Under the pieces are notes generated by a model, which searched no databases, had not been told where the DNA came from, and worked only from the letters and a program-made list of their open reading frames with translations. 64,000 nt of DNA from Candidatus Sericytochromatia bacterium (GTDB lineage: Bacteria > Cyanobacteriota > Sericytochromatia > UBA7694 > JACMQJ01). The stretch spans positions 78,296-142,295 of the forward strand of contig BPII01000006.1 in NCBI GenBank assembly GCA_026004035.1, given 5' to 3'. Below, in pieces: positions 1-9,160 of the stretch (the first letter of the stretch is position 1; each line of letters starts with the position of its first letter). Position numbers and translations under genes: made by a program.

Positions 1-80
1 TAACTTATTAGCTTTTAGTAATAAAATATTTTTTGAGTATATAATGTATTTAAAATTTTATTTTGTTTTATTTATTAAAT

Positions 81-1199
81 ATGGATAATTATCAAGATTT
101 TTATGAAATACTACAAGTACATCCAAAAGCTAGTGCTGATGTAATAAAAAAAGCTTATTATACTTTAATGCAACAAAACCATCCAGACAAAGGAGGTTCT
201 GATGAAATCGCAAAAAAAATAACTGAAGCATATCAAGTATTAAAAGATGAAAATTTAAGGAAAAAATATGACTTACAAAGAAAACAAATACTTACTAATA
301 AATTAAATAAAACTATAGCAACAAATAAAGATATTTCTAAAGAGAATAAAGAAAATATTATTTATAATAATTTTTTATCAAGTTTTGGAACTTTAGTATT
401 TGATGAAAGAGGTAATAAAATAGCAATAATAGACTTAAACGGCCAAATAAATTGGGAATATGGAAAATATACTTTAAAATCTCCAAAATTTGCTGTGTTT
501 TCTGATAAAAAAAACATTTTGATAACAGATACGGGAAATAATCGTATTCTTGAAATAAATCATAAAAAGGAAGTTTTATGGTCATTTGGTAGTAATGAAA
601 ACAATATATTGAATTCTCCCCAATCATGTATAAAAACAAATGATTCTACTTATTTAATAACAGATAAAGATAATAAAAGAGTTATAGAAGTTAATAAGGA
701 AGGTAATATTGTATGGCAATATGGTGATTTAAAAGATTATAAAATGTTTGGGAAATCTATTTTTTCATTAGTAAATAAAAGTTCTTATATATTATTTAAT
801 CCTGTATATGCTGATAGATTAGAAAATGGTAATACATTAATATGTGATACTGGTAATAAAAGAATAATAGAGGTATCTAAAGATAAAAAAATCGTTTGGC
901 AATATCCTAAAAAAAATGAGGAATTTATAGCTAACTTTGCATATAAACAAGCTAATGGTAATGTTTTATGTGCTTTTGATAAAGTTTATGAAATAACTTC
1001 AGAAGGAAATATAGTTTGGAATTATTCTAGAAACATATCAGATATTGATATTAACTGGGTTTTAAAAAATGATAAAAATCAAGTTTTAATAAATTTTACT
1101 AGAATTGTTAGAAGAGGTGTAAATCAGGAAATAATGCTTGTAGATTTGACAGGAAAAGTTATCTGGCGATATTATTATTCTCAATACAAATATTTATAA
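81..1199 (+). CDS. J-domain protein with C-terminal beta-propeller-like repeats
   Basis: A J domain occupies about residues 4-65, with the HPD motif at residues 34-36, so the protein should recruit and stimulate an Hsp70 (DnaK). After a lysine-rich linker, about residues 95-372 form beta repeats of the type 'GN+RI-EI...G.I.W.Y', which resemble NHL, PQQ or arylsulfotransferase-type propeller blades. There is no zinc-finger or DnaJ C-terminal domain, so this is a specialised J protein rather than the housekeeping DnaJ. I place the start at ATG 81, because the longer reading from TTG 63 adds six residues and has no ribosome site. A glycosyltransferase follows 10 bases after the stop, so the two are probably cotranscribed. 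The client of the propeller is unknown. Confidence 0.8.
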   Translation: MDNYQDFYEILQVHPKASADVIKKAYYTLMQQNHPDKGGSDEIAKKITEAYQVLKDENLRKKYDLQRKQILTNKLNKTIATNKDISKENKENIIYNNFLSSFGTLVFDERGNKIAIIDLNGQINWEYGKYTLKSPKFAVFSDKKNILITDTGNNRILEINHKKEVLWSFGSNENNILNSPQSCIKTNDSTYLITDKDNKRVIEVNKEGNIVWQYGDLKDYKMFGKSIFSLVNKSSYILFNPVYADRLENGNTLICDTGNKRIIEVSKDKKIVWQYPKKNEEFIANFAYKQANGNVLCAFDKVYEITSEGNIVWNYSRNISDIDINWVLKNDKNQVLINFTRIVRRGVNQEIMLVDLTGKVIWRYYYSQYKYL

Positions 1200-1209
1200 T
1201 TTTTTTATA

Positions 1210-2283
1210 ATGAAAATAACAATAATAGCATCCTTTCCTGATTTAGAAGTTTTTTCAAGATTAAAATGGTTATACTCATTATTAAATAAAAAACTTGAAT
1301 TACAACTAATAGCAATAACATTTAATAATAAATTTGATTTTTTATTAAAAAATATTTTTGAAAATATTTGTATTATAAAATACAATATTAATAATATTAT
1401 TACGAATATAAAAAATATTGTTAATGGAGATATAATTTATGTACTAAAAGCTAGAACATCTAGCTTTGGAATATCTATTAATTTAAAACGAATTTTAAAT
1501 AAAAATATTATTTTAGACATTTCAGATATAGAAAAATTTAATTGTTTTCCATATAGTAATAATCATATAAAAAGTTTATTTTTTTCATTTCCATTTCTTA
1601 ATAATCCTGATTCATATTTATATACATATCTAACAGAAAAAAGAGTAAAATTTTCTGATGGAATAACAGTTTCAAATTCATTTTTACAAAAAATATATGG
1701 TGGAACTTTAATAAATGATTCTTGCGATATTAATCTTTTTAATAAAGATAAATATAAAATAAATGAGATAAGACAATCTCTTAAATGGGATAAAAAAGTT
1801 ATAATCTTTAACGGACATATAAAAAACTATTTAGATATAAATATTTTTGAATATTTACTAAAAAAAGATTTAATAGTAGTTTTTATTGGTTTTATAGAGG
1901 AAAAAATAAAAAGATTATTTTCAAGATATAAAAATATAATTATATACGATTATCAAAATGATTTAAATATTGCTAAAATGCTTTCATCAGCTGATTACTT
2001 AGTTTTATTTAGAAAAAATTTACCAAACTCAGATTTTAAAATACCAATAAAAATTTATGAAGCAATGGCTTGTAACTTAACAGTAATAACAAATGAAACT
2101 AATAATTATAAAGAACTTTTTAAAGGTAATATTTTATATGCAAATAGCTATAATGAAGTTTTTAATATTATAGATAATAATATAAAAATAGAAAATTCAA
2201 GAAATTTTTTTAAAGATTCGTTTTCAAAAGAAGAAATAGAAAATAAATTATTTTCATTTATTAGTTCATGTTATGGTACATAA
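1210..2283 (+). CDS. Glycosyltransferase, GT4-like (GT-B fold)
   Basis: This 357-residue protein starts with a short beta strand followed by an N-terminal Rossmann-like half. Its C-terminal half, at about residues 277-300, contains 'IKIYEAMACNLTVITNE', the donor-sugar binding region of GT4-like glycosyltransferases (the 'K..E.ma.G.PVi.t' pattern). A role in transferring a sugar to a cell-surface glycan or lipid is therefore likely, but donor and acceptor cannot be read from the sequence. It lies directly behind the J-domain gene. The N-terminal half is divergent and very rich in Asn, Ile and Lys, as expected at this base composition. Confidence 0.7.
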   Translation: MKITIIASFPDLEVFSRLKWLYSLLNKKLELQLIAITFNNKFDFLLKNIFENICIIKYNINNIITNIKNIVNGDIIYVLKARTSSFGISINLKRILNKNIILDISDIEKFNCFPYSNNHIKSLFFSFPFLNNPDSYLYTYLTEKRVKFSDGITVSNSFLQKIYGGTLINDSCDINLFNKDKYKINEIRQSLKWDKKVIIFNGHIKNYLDINIFEYLLKKDLIVVFIGFIEEKIKRLFSRYKNIIIYDYQNDLNIAKMLSSADYLVLFRKNLPNSDFKIPIKIYEAMACNLTVITNETNNYKELFKGNILYANSYNEVFNIIDNNIKIENSRNFFKDSFSKEEIENKLFSFISSCYGT

Positions 2284-2348
2284 TTTTTATGCAATTAATT
2301 TAATAGTTTTTTAAATAGTTTTGTTTATAAAAATCAATAATATTATTT

Positions 2349-2378
2349 TGTTTAATAGCTAAATTTTAATGATATACT
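2349..2378 (+). promoter_or_regulatory. Sigma70-type promoter of the add operon
   Basis: TTGTTT at 2349-2354 and TATACT at 2373-2378 are separated by 18 bases. They lie about 30 bases before the adenosine deaminase start, which has a good ribosome site (TAGGAG) in front of it. Confidence 0.45.
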
Positions 2379-2407
2379 TAATTTTAAATGTTAGGAGATA
2401 ACAAAAT

Positions 2408-3547
2408 ATGACAGAAAATATTACATTAGAAATGATAAAAGCATTACCTAAAACAGATTTACATGTTCATTTAGACGGTTCAATTCGTTTAAGTACCATA
2501 TTAGATTTAGCTGATAGATATAGAATAAAATTACCAGCAAATGATATAGACGGCTTGAAAAAAGCTATAGTAGTAGATGAAAATTGTTCTAGTTTAGTTG
2601 ATTATCTAAAAGCTTTCGATATAACTTTACAAGTTTTACAAACAGATCAAGCACTAGAGAGAGCTGCTTTTGAATTATGTGAAGATGCAGCTCAAGAAAA
2701 TGTTAGATATATTGAAGTAAGATTTGCACCAATACTTCATACAAATAATTTAATGTCTTTAGAAGAGATTATAACAAGTGTAGTTGAAGGATTAAAAAGA
2801 GCTGAAAAACATTACAATATAAAGACAGGATTAATAATATGTGGAATGAGACATTTTAACTCTAATGTTTCCTTAATGTCAAGAGGATTAAAAGAAACAT
2901 TATCGACTTTTAATGATAAAGAATTAGCTGAACTTTTAGCTCTTGAAAGTGCAAAGGTAGCAGTAAAAATGTCAAAAAAAGAACCAAAAATTGTTGGTTT
3001 TGATTTAGCAGGTGCTGAAAATGGTTATCCAGCAAAAGATTTCTACAGAGCATTTCAAGAAATAATATCTGGTCATTTATCTATAACGGTTCATGCAGGT
3101 GAAGCTTATGGACCAAATAGTATAGAACAAGCTGTAAAATATTGTCATGCTCATAGAATAGGACATGGTACAAGATTAATAGAAGCAAAACATGATGAAA
3201 GTATGCCATCTCTTTATAACTATTTTAAAGATAAAAGAATACCATTAGAAGTTTGCTTAACTTCTAATGTTCAAACAAAAACAGTTCCATCTATTAAAGA
3301 ACATCCTGTTAAAAAATTGTTTGAAGATAAGTTAAGGCTTACAATATGTACAGATAACAGATTAGTATCAAATGTTACCGTATCTGATGAATATTATAAA
3401 CTTGTTACAGAGCTTGATTTTAAAAAAGAAGACATAGAAAGATTACTAATTTATGGATTTGAAAGTATATTTTTAAATTATGAAGATAGAAAAAGTCTGT
3501 TAAATGAAGTTTTGCCTGAAATAAAAAATATATTGTATAATAGTTAA
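2408..3547 (+). CDS. add: Adenosine deaminase
   Basis: This enzyme hydrolyses adenosine to inosine and ammonia in the purine salvage pathway, in the cytoplasm. Metal-ligand histidines are visible in HVHLDGS (residues 19-25), with further active-site residues in HAGEAYG (about 229), HRIGHGT (about 250) and TICTDNRL (about 313). The length, 379 residues, is normal for a bacterial adenosine deaminase. A ribosome site (TAGGAG) lies 8 bases ahead of the ATG. It is the first gene of a four-gene run: the SagB-type gene begins 10 bases after its stop and the next two junctions overlap. A functional link between purine salvage and the later genes is not obvious. Confidence 0.92.
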   Translation: MTENITLEMIKALPKTDLHVHLDGSIRLSTILDLADRYRIKLPANDIDGLKKAIVVDENCSSLVDYLKAFDITLQVLQTDQALERAAFELCEDAAQENVRYIEVRFAPILHTNNLMSLEEIITSVVEGLKRAEKHYNIKTGLIICGMRHFNSNVSLMSRGLKETLSTFNDKELAELLALESAKVAVKMSKKEPKIVGFDLAGAENGYPAKDFYRAFQEIISGHLSITVHAGEAYGPNSIEQAVKYCHAHRIGHGTRLIEAKHDESMPSLYNYFKDKRIPLEVCLTSNVQTKTVPSIKEHPVKKLFEDKLRLTICTDNRLVSNVTVSDEYYKLVTELDFKKEDIERLLIYGFESIFLNYEDRKSLLNEVLPEIKNILYNS

Positions 3548-3556
3548 AGGTTAAAA

Positions 3557-5053
3557 ATGTCATTTAAAAGTTTTGCTGAATTTTATCATAACGAAACAAA
3601 ATATACACCTGAAGGATTGAAAAAAAATGCTAGGGCATTAGATTGGTCTAAACAACCAATACCTTTTAAAAATTATATAAATGCTGAGAAAATTACTCTT
3701 GGAGAATTATTAAAAAAACAAGATAATGATTTATCGGATGATGAAAAATCTTTAAAAAAATTATCTAAATTACTTTATTATACCAATGGTATAACAGCTA
3801 TGATACCATATACTCCACCTCTTTATTTAAGAGCAGCACCATCAGCAGGTGGATTATATCCTACTGAAATATACGTTATAACAAATAATTATAAAGGTTT
3901 AGTTAATGGTATATATAATTTTAATCCTAAGACTCACTCACTAAATCTTTTTGCAAAAGGAAATTTTTTTGATAAATTAAAAAAAGCTTGTTTTAGTCAT
4001 CCATCACTTGAAAAATCAAATATAGTATTGATATATACAGGTGTAATTTTTAGGAGTGAATGGCGTTATCAAGAAAGAGCTTATAGAAGAATACTTTTAG
4101 ATACTGGTCATGTTATGGGAAATACAATAATTTATTCACCTTTTATTGGCTACTATAGTAACTTAATAGAACCATTTAATGATGATTATGTTAATGATTT
4201 ATTATTTCTAAATAAAAATGAAGAAGTTACTTTAAGTATAATAGCTCTTACTGAAGAAAAATTAAATAACAAAAATAATTTTTTATATCCTTCTCAAATA
4301 AAAAAAGATTTTTCAAGTAAACTAGATAACCTTATAATAGAATTTCATAACTCTACAAAAATAGATGACTTACAAAAAACAAATATTCTTGAAAGTAAAA
4401 TTGAGAAAGATAATAATAAAACAAAATTTTCTTTTGCTTTTGGAGAAAAAATAGAGCCAAAAATAATAGAATGGAATAACTCATTAGAAAATGTAATTTC
4501 AAAAAGACGATCAACAAGAGCTTATAATGCATCATCTATAGATAAAGATGATTTAAGTAAAATTCTTACATTTACATATAAACCAGAATTATACAAAGAA
4601 CAAGGTTTTGATTATTTACCTGATAACTATGATTTATCAATAATAGATACTTATATAGCTATTTTAAATGTTAAAGATATTGAAGATGGTTGTTATTACT
4701 ATTTGTATGAAAGAGATGAATTAAAACAAATAAGATTTAAGAATTTTAGAGAAGAAATATATTATCTGTGTTTAGGACAAAATTTAGGTAGAGATGCAAG
4801 TGCTGTAATTTTTCATACAACAAATTTACCACTATCTATAAATAAATATGGTGAGAGAGCCTATAGATATTTACATTTACAAGCAGGAATTCTAGGACAA
4901 AGAATAAATTTAGCTTGTACAAGACTAGATATAGGAGTTAGTGGTATAGGAGGATTTTTTGATAATGATGTTAATGAGTTGCTAGGAATACCTGAAGAAG
5001 TAGCGGTATTATATATTACAACAATAGGAAAACCTGAAACAAGGTTGATATGA
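3557..5053 (+). CDS. SagB/ThcOx-type dehydrogenase with two nitroreductase-like domains
   Basis: This 498-residue protein contains two nitroreductase-fold halves, at about residues 60-250 and 310-495. The motif SAGGLYPTEIYV near residue 95 is typical of the SagB/ThcOx family, and the second half opens with 'KRRSTRAY', the FMN-phosphate binding arginine segment of nitroreductases. In RiPP pathways SagB proteins are FMN enzymes that oxidise azolines to azoles. However, no cyclodehydratase (SagC/SagD) or precursor peptide is seen here. Stand-alone two-domain members occur in cyanobacteria and other phyla with unknown substrates. Its stop overlaps the next gene's start (ATGA), which suggests translational coupling to the methyltransferase. 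Confidence 0.85.
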   Translation: MSFKSFAEFYHNETKYTPEGLKKNARALDWSKQPIPFKNYINAEKITLGELLKKQDNDLSDDEKSLKKLSKLLYYTNGITAMIPYTPPLYLRAAPSAGGLYPTEIYVITNNYKGLVNGIYNFNPKTHSLNLFAKGNFFDKLKKACFSHPSLEKSNIVLIYTGVIFRSEWRYQERAYRRILLDTGHVMGNTIIYSPFIGYYSNLIEPFNDDYVNDLLFLNKNEEVTLSIIALTEEKLNNKNNFLYPSQIKKDFSSKLDNLIIEFHNSTKIDDLQKTNILESKIEKDNNKTKFSFAFGEKIEPKIIEWNNSLENVISKRRSTRAYNASSIDKDDLSKILTFTYKPELYKEQGFDYLPDNYDLSIIDTYIAILNVKDIEDGCYYYLYERDELKQIRFKNFREEIYYLCLGQNLGRDASAVIFHTTNLPLSINKYGERAYRYLHLQAGILGQRINLACTRLDIGVSGIGGFFDNDVNELLGIPEEVAVLYITTIGKPETRLI

Positions 5054-5580
5054 AATTACATTTAGGTTGTGGAAAAAGATACATACCTGGATTTGTTCAT
5101 ATAGATATTATAAACTATGATCATATAGACCATGTATCTTCTATTGATAATTTATCATTTATAGCTGATAATTCTGTAGATTTAATATATAATTGTCATG
5201 TTTTAGAGCATTTTAAAAGACAAGATGTAAGTAAAGTTTTAAAAGAATGGTATAGAGTTTTGAAAAAAGGCGGTATATTAAGGACAGCAGTTCCTGATTT
5301 TGAGAAAATAGTAGAAGTTTATAATAAGTATAAAGACTTAAAAATGGTAATAGGACCTCTTTTTGGAAGAATGGATTATTTATATAATATTCATTACAAT
5401 GTATTTGATTTTAAAACTCTTAAAGAAGAACTAGAAAATGCAGGTTTTTCAAATGTTCATAGATATGATTGGAGAGAAACTATTCATAAAGATTACGACG
5501 ACTTTTCTCAAGCATATATTCCTCACATGGATAAAGAAAATGGTATTTTGATAAGTTTAAATGTAGAGGCTGTTAAATGA
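5050..5580 (+). CDS. SAM-dependent methyltransferase (Methyltransf_11 type)
   Basis: The 176-residue protein starts with LHLGCGKRYIPGFVHIDI, the glycine-rich SAM-binding loop and the acidic residue ending strand 2. It also has 'DLIYNCHVLEHF' (motif II region) and 'VLKKGGILRTAVPDF' (motif III). This pattern matches small methyltransferases often annotated as predicted SAM-dependent methyltransferases in surface-polysaccharide and secondary-metabolite loci. The substrate is unknown. Both ends overlap their neighbours by four bases (ATGA), so it is translated with the SagB-type enzyme and the downstream response regulator. Confidence 0.85.
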   Translation: MKLHLGCGKRYIPGFVHIDIINYDHIDHVSSIDNLSFIADNSVDLIYNCHVLEHFKRQDVSKVLKEWYRVLKKGGILRTAVPDFEKIVEVYNKYKDLKMVIGPLFGRMDYLYNIHYNVFDFKTLKEELENAGFSNVHRYDWRETIHKDYDDFSQAYIPHMDKENGILISLNVEAVK

Positions 5581-7463
5581 AAGATGATTTAAGTATTTTA
5601 ATAGTAGATGATGCAAAAGATACTTTATTTATTTTAGAAAAAGCTCTATCTAAGGAAGGTTTTAAAGTATATGTTTCTGATAATGTAATAAATGCAATAG
5701 ATATTATAAAAAAGAATACAATAAATATAATTATATCCGATATAAATATGCCTGAAATAAACGGACTTGATTTTTTATTTTGGATACAGGAAAATTCACC
5801 AAAAACAAAAGTAATATTAATTACTTCTTTACCCTTTGAAGAAATACAATCATTTGTAACAAAAAGTTCTATTGCATATTTTGAAAAACCAATTAAACCA
5901 AAGGAATTAATAAAATATATAAATGATAATTTCGTTAGCAAAAGTTTTTATGGTGATATAAAAAGTATAGGTATTCTTGATTTATTAAAAATTCTTATTG
6001 CTTCAGGTAAAAAAAAATTAATACAAATATTTCATAATAATAAAGAAGGTAAAATGTATATAAAAAATGGAAATATAATACATGCAGAATTTAATAATGT
6101 ATCTGGTGAAGTAGCTTTTTATAATATTATCAGAATAAAAAATGGTTCATTTAAAGAATTAGTTTGGGAAGAACCAGAAATTATAACAATAGATAAGCCA
6201 TTTTCAGAGTTATTGATTCAAGCAAATAAAATACTAACTTCTGAAGATGTAAGTAATAAAATTCTTGTTGTAGATGATGATAGAATGACAGTTTTAATAA
6301 TAGAAAAATACCTAAAAGAGAAAGGATTTAATGTTACAGGAGTTAATTCTGCTGCTGAAGCAATAGAATTATTGAAAAAAGAAAACTTTGGTTTCATTAT
6401 ATCTGATATAAATATGCCTGAAATAAACGGATTAGAATTACTTATATGGATTAGAGAATTTTCACCAAATTCTAAAGTTATAATGATAACAGCTTTAAAC
6501 TCTGAAGATTTAAAAAATTTTGCTACTAGTAAGGGTGTAGTAGGATATTTTAATAAACCTGTAGCTTTGAAAGAATTGGAAGAGTTTATAAAAGCTAAAA
6601 AAGAAGATGGTAAATTTGAAGGTAGTATATTAGAAATAAATTTAATTCAGTTTATAGAAATGTTAGTAATCTCTAATAATAGTGGAATTATAAAAGTTTT
6701 TGATCCAATTAAAAATAAAAAAGGTGAAATATATATAAAAGAAGGTAAAATTGTTCATGCTCAAATAGATAATAAAGAAGGTGAAGAAGCTTATTATGAA
6801 ATAATAAGATTAAAATCAGGTATATTTAACGATGATAAATGGTCTGAACCTGAGTATTATACAATATTTTCTAATGCACACGAACTTTTGAAAATATCTA
6901 ATGAAATTAATGATAGTAATATTTCTTCAGAGAATAAATCATTAGTAAAATCTCGATCAAAAGTAGTTCAAAAAGCTTTGGATAAGAAAAAAGATTTAGA
7001 AAAATTTTTGTCAGAAAAAAATGAACTAAAAAAACTTACAATATATGTTTCTGGAGTAGCTTTAGGTATTGTTATTGGCAAAACAACAAAATTTGAAGCT
7101 ATCCAGCAATTAAAAAAATTTTCAAAGTCAGATTTAGATTCTCAAATATCTAATAAAATGATTATAGCTGATGATATAACCGTGAGTGTATTATTTAACG
7201 ATAATGATATTGTTGAAGAAATGGTGTTTGGTAAAAACTATAGAGGTTCTACTGAAGAAGGAATACAAATAGGTGATACTTTAGAAAAAGTTATTTTAAC
7301 TTATGGTAAACCCAAAGTATGTACTATAAGAGGTGCAGTTTGGGATAATATGGCTTTCTTTAGTAACGATAATAGAACTGTAAGTTCTATAAAAATTAGA
7401 AATGCCAATTACTTTGATTCATCACCTAACATTTTTAAAATAGATACAAAAATTAAAGGTTAG
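5577..7463 (+). CDS. Duplicated response regulator, (REC-PATAN)x2 plus C-terminal domain
   Basis: The protein is a tandem duplication. REC domain 1 (about residues 5-118, phospho-acceptor Asp55 in SDINMPEINGL) is followed by a PATAN/DUF4388 domain (about 122-215). REC domain 2 (about 228-338, Asp277 in an identical motif) is followed by a second PATAN domain (about 345-440). A charged linker and a 130-residue C-terminal domain complete the 628 residues. Both REC domains keep the acidic pocket (VDDAKDT, VDDDRMT) and the conserved Lys (FEKP, FNKP). There is no DNA-binding domain, so output is probably by protein contact, as proposed for PatA-like regulators of cyanobacteria. It is the last gene of the add-SagB-methyltransferase operon, overlapping by ATGA. 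No histidine kinase lies nearby. Confidence 0.88.
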   Translation: MKDDLSILIVDDAKDTLFILEKALSKEGFKVYVSDNVINAIDIIKKNTINIIISDINMPEINGLDFLFWIQENSPKTKVILITSLPFEEIQSFVTKSSIAYFEKPIKPKELIKYINDNFVSKSFYGDIKSIGILDLLKILIASGKKKLIQIFHNNKEGKMYIKNGNIIHAEFNNVSGEVAFYNIIRIKNGSFKELVWEEPEIITIDKPFSELLIQANKILTSEDVSNKILVVDDDRMTVLIIEKYLKEKGFNVTGVNSAAEAIELLKKENFGFIISDINMPEINGLELLIWIREFSPNSKVIMITALNSEDLKNFATSKGVVGYFNKPVALKELEEFIKAKKEDGKFEGSILEINLIQFIEMLVISNNSGIIKVFDPIKNKKGEIYIKEGKIVHAQIDNKEGEEAYYEIIRLKSGIFNDDKWSEPEYYTIFSNAHELLKISNEINDSNISSENKSLVKSRSKVVQKALDKKKDLEKFLSEKNELKKLTIYVSGVALGIVIGKTTKFEAIQQLKKFSKSDLDSQISNKMIIADDITVSVLFNDNDIVEEMVFGKNYRGSTEEGIQIGDTLEKVILTYGKPKVCTIRGAVWDNMAFFSNDNRTVSSIKIRNANYFDSSPNIFKIDTKIKG

Positions 7464-7485
7464 TATTTTCTTAATAAGAAATCTA

Positions 7486-7917
7486 TTATTTTAGTCCTGT
7501 AGAACCAAAACCATTTTCATTTCTTTTTGTTTCTGATAATTCTTCAACTTCAATTACTGAAACATTTAATATCTTTTGTACTACCATTTGAGCTATTTTC
7601 ATACCTTTTTTAACTTTAAAAGCATTTTTACCATGATTTATTAAAATTATACAAATCTCACCTCTATAGCCATAATCTATTGTTCCAGGTGAATTAAGAA
7701 CTGTTATACAATGTTTTAAAGCTAGACCACTTCTTGGTCTTATTTGAGCCTCTGTATTTTTTGGTAATTCTATTTTTATACCTGTTCTTATAAAAGCTGA
7801 TTCATTTGGCATTATAATTTTTTCTTCTATTGAAAATAAATCTAATCCTGCATCACCTTCATGAGCATAAGAAGGTAATATTGCATCTTTTACTATTTTT
7901 TTAACTTTCAATTTCAC
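7486..7917 (-). CDS. dut: Deoxyuridine 5'-triphosphate nucleotidohydrolase (dUTPase)
   Basis: The enzyme converts dUTP to dUMP and pyrophosphate, keeping uracil out of DNA and supplying dTMP synthesis. All the trimeric dUTPase motifs can be read: '[11 protein letters not shown]' (I), [10 protein letters not shown] (II), [11 protein letters not shown] (III, with the catalytic Asp) and [10 protein letters not shown] (V, the C-terminal P-loop-like arm). At 143 residues it is of normal length. It converges with the response-regulator gene, with 22 bases between the stops. Confidence 0.96.
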   Translation of the reverse strand: MKLKVKKIVKDAILPSYAHEGDAGLDLFSIEEKIIMPNESAFIRTGIKIELPKNTEAQIRPRSGLALKHCITVLNSPGTIDYGYRGEICIILINHGKNAFKVKKGMKIAQMVVQKILNVSVIEVEELSETKRNENGFGSTGLK

Positions 7918-8353
7918 TATAAATATTTATCCTTTCTTTATTTAAAAAATCTTCCAAAAATAATTATTTTTCTTCTTTATACAAAGTTTAAAATTAACAA
8001 TAGTGAATTATTAATTTTGTAAATATATTTAATCATAAATAGTACTATAATTCAATAGTTCTATATACCTTTTTTGATTTATTACAAAGTTAAATTCAAT
8101 GTTAAACTTATACTAATTTATTAAATTGAGAGTATATTAAAAATTAATGTTTTTTATAGTTACATATAATTTTCATAGGAATATCTTTTTTATTATTTTT
8201 ATCAATTCAATTTTAACTATGCCATTTTATTTTGTTAAGTTATATTTTTTTGTTCAAGAGATTATAAATATAAACAGAAATAAATAAAAATATAAAAATT
8301 AATAATAGTCAAAAAAAATAGTATAATTATTTATTAATTTTTTAGGAGACAAA
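7918..8353. other. Intergenic region with a copy of a diverged repeat
   Basis: No gene is visible in these 436 bases between the divergent dut and BMC genes. Bases about 8031-8110 resemble 13846-13910 (shared core 'TTTTTTGATTTATT' and 'ctatata' blocks). The end carries the BMC promoter and ribosome site: TATAAT at 8322-8327, then TTAGGAG just before the ATG at 8354. Confidence 0.5.
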
Positions 8354-8987
8354 ATGAGTATAAAAATAGATTTAAGAACTTTTGTTTATATTGATATATT
8401 ACAACCTCAATTAGCTTGTTTTTTAGCAACAGTAGCACAAGGTTATTTACCAATAGAAGGTCAAGCTTGTTTATACGTTGAAATTGCACCAGGTATAGCA
8501 ATTAATAGTCTTACTGACATAGCTTTAAAGAGAACTAGAGTTTTTCCTGGTATGCAAATAGTCGAAAGAGATTTTGGAGTTTTGGAACTACATTCATTTG
8601 ACCAAGGTGCTAATAAGAGCTGCTGGTGATGCTATATTAGAAGAGACTGGATTAACCATAAATGATAGGTTAGAACCCAAAGTAGCTTCACATCAGAGTT
8701 ATAAATGGAATAAATGAATATCATAGCATGTTAATAAACAGGATGAGACATGGAGACATGATTTTAAAAATGCAAACATTATTAGTTCTAGAGACTCACC
8801 CCGCGGGGTATGCTTTATTTGCTGCAAATGAAGCTGAAAAAGCTGCTAATATACATCTACTTAGAAGTTAGAGCTATGGGAGCATTTGGTAGATTATATT
8901 TAGGTGGTAGTGAAGAAGAAATAAATCAAGCTTCTAATGCTATAAAACAATTCTCTTGAAGCTTTAAAAGGAAGACCTAACAAATAG
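8354..8987 (+). pseudogene. CcmP-like tandem BMC-domain shell protein, broken by four single-base frameshifts
   Basis: The first 87 residues read cleanly from ATG 8354. The rest is recovered in consecutive frames by removing one base each near 8614 (GCTAATAAG), 8694 (CAGAGTTAT), 8867 (CTTAGAAGTT) and 8951 (CAATTCTCTT). The repaired product is about 209 residues, close to cyanobacterial CcmP (tandem BMC). It carries the same blocks: '[19 protein letters not shown]', '[10 protein letters not shown]', '[11 protein letters not shown]', then in domain 2 'INRMRHGDMIL', 'AGYALFAANEAEKAA' and 'MGAFGRLYLGGSEEEI'. BMC-T proteins form pseudohexameric pores in microcompartment shells. No other shell gene or enzyme is in the window. 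The breaks may be sequencing errors or decay. Confidence 0.85.
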
Positions 8988-9160
8988 CATTTAAAAAAGC
9001 ATTTTGTTATTAATTTTAAACTCTATAACATATGAACTTATAAAATAAATATTACATTAATTTTTTTTATTCATTATTGACAAAGATTTATTTTAAAATT
9101 ATATTACTAAAATTAAATATTTAGATTTTCTAAATATTAGAAATTATAAAATTTTAAATT

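Noticed and set aside
5573-5941. 122-residue minus-strand frame at the start of the response regulator
   Set aside because: It is fully inside a well-supported coding region on the other strand and has no family features.
3557-7463. Complete azole-forming RiPP cluster (SagB)
   Set aside because: No SagC/SagD cyclodehydratase and no precursor peptide could be found around the SagB-type gene.
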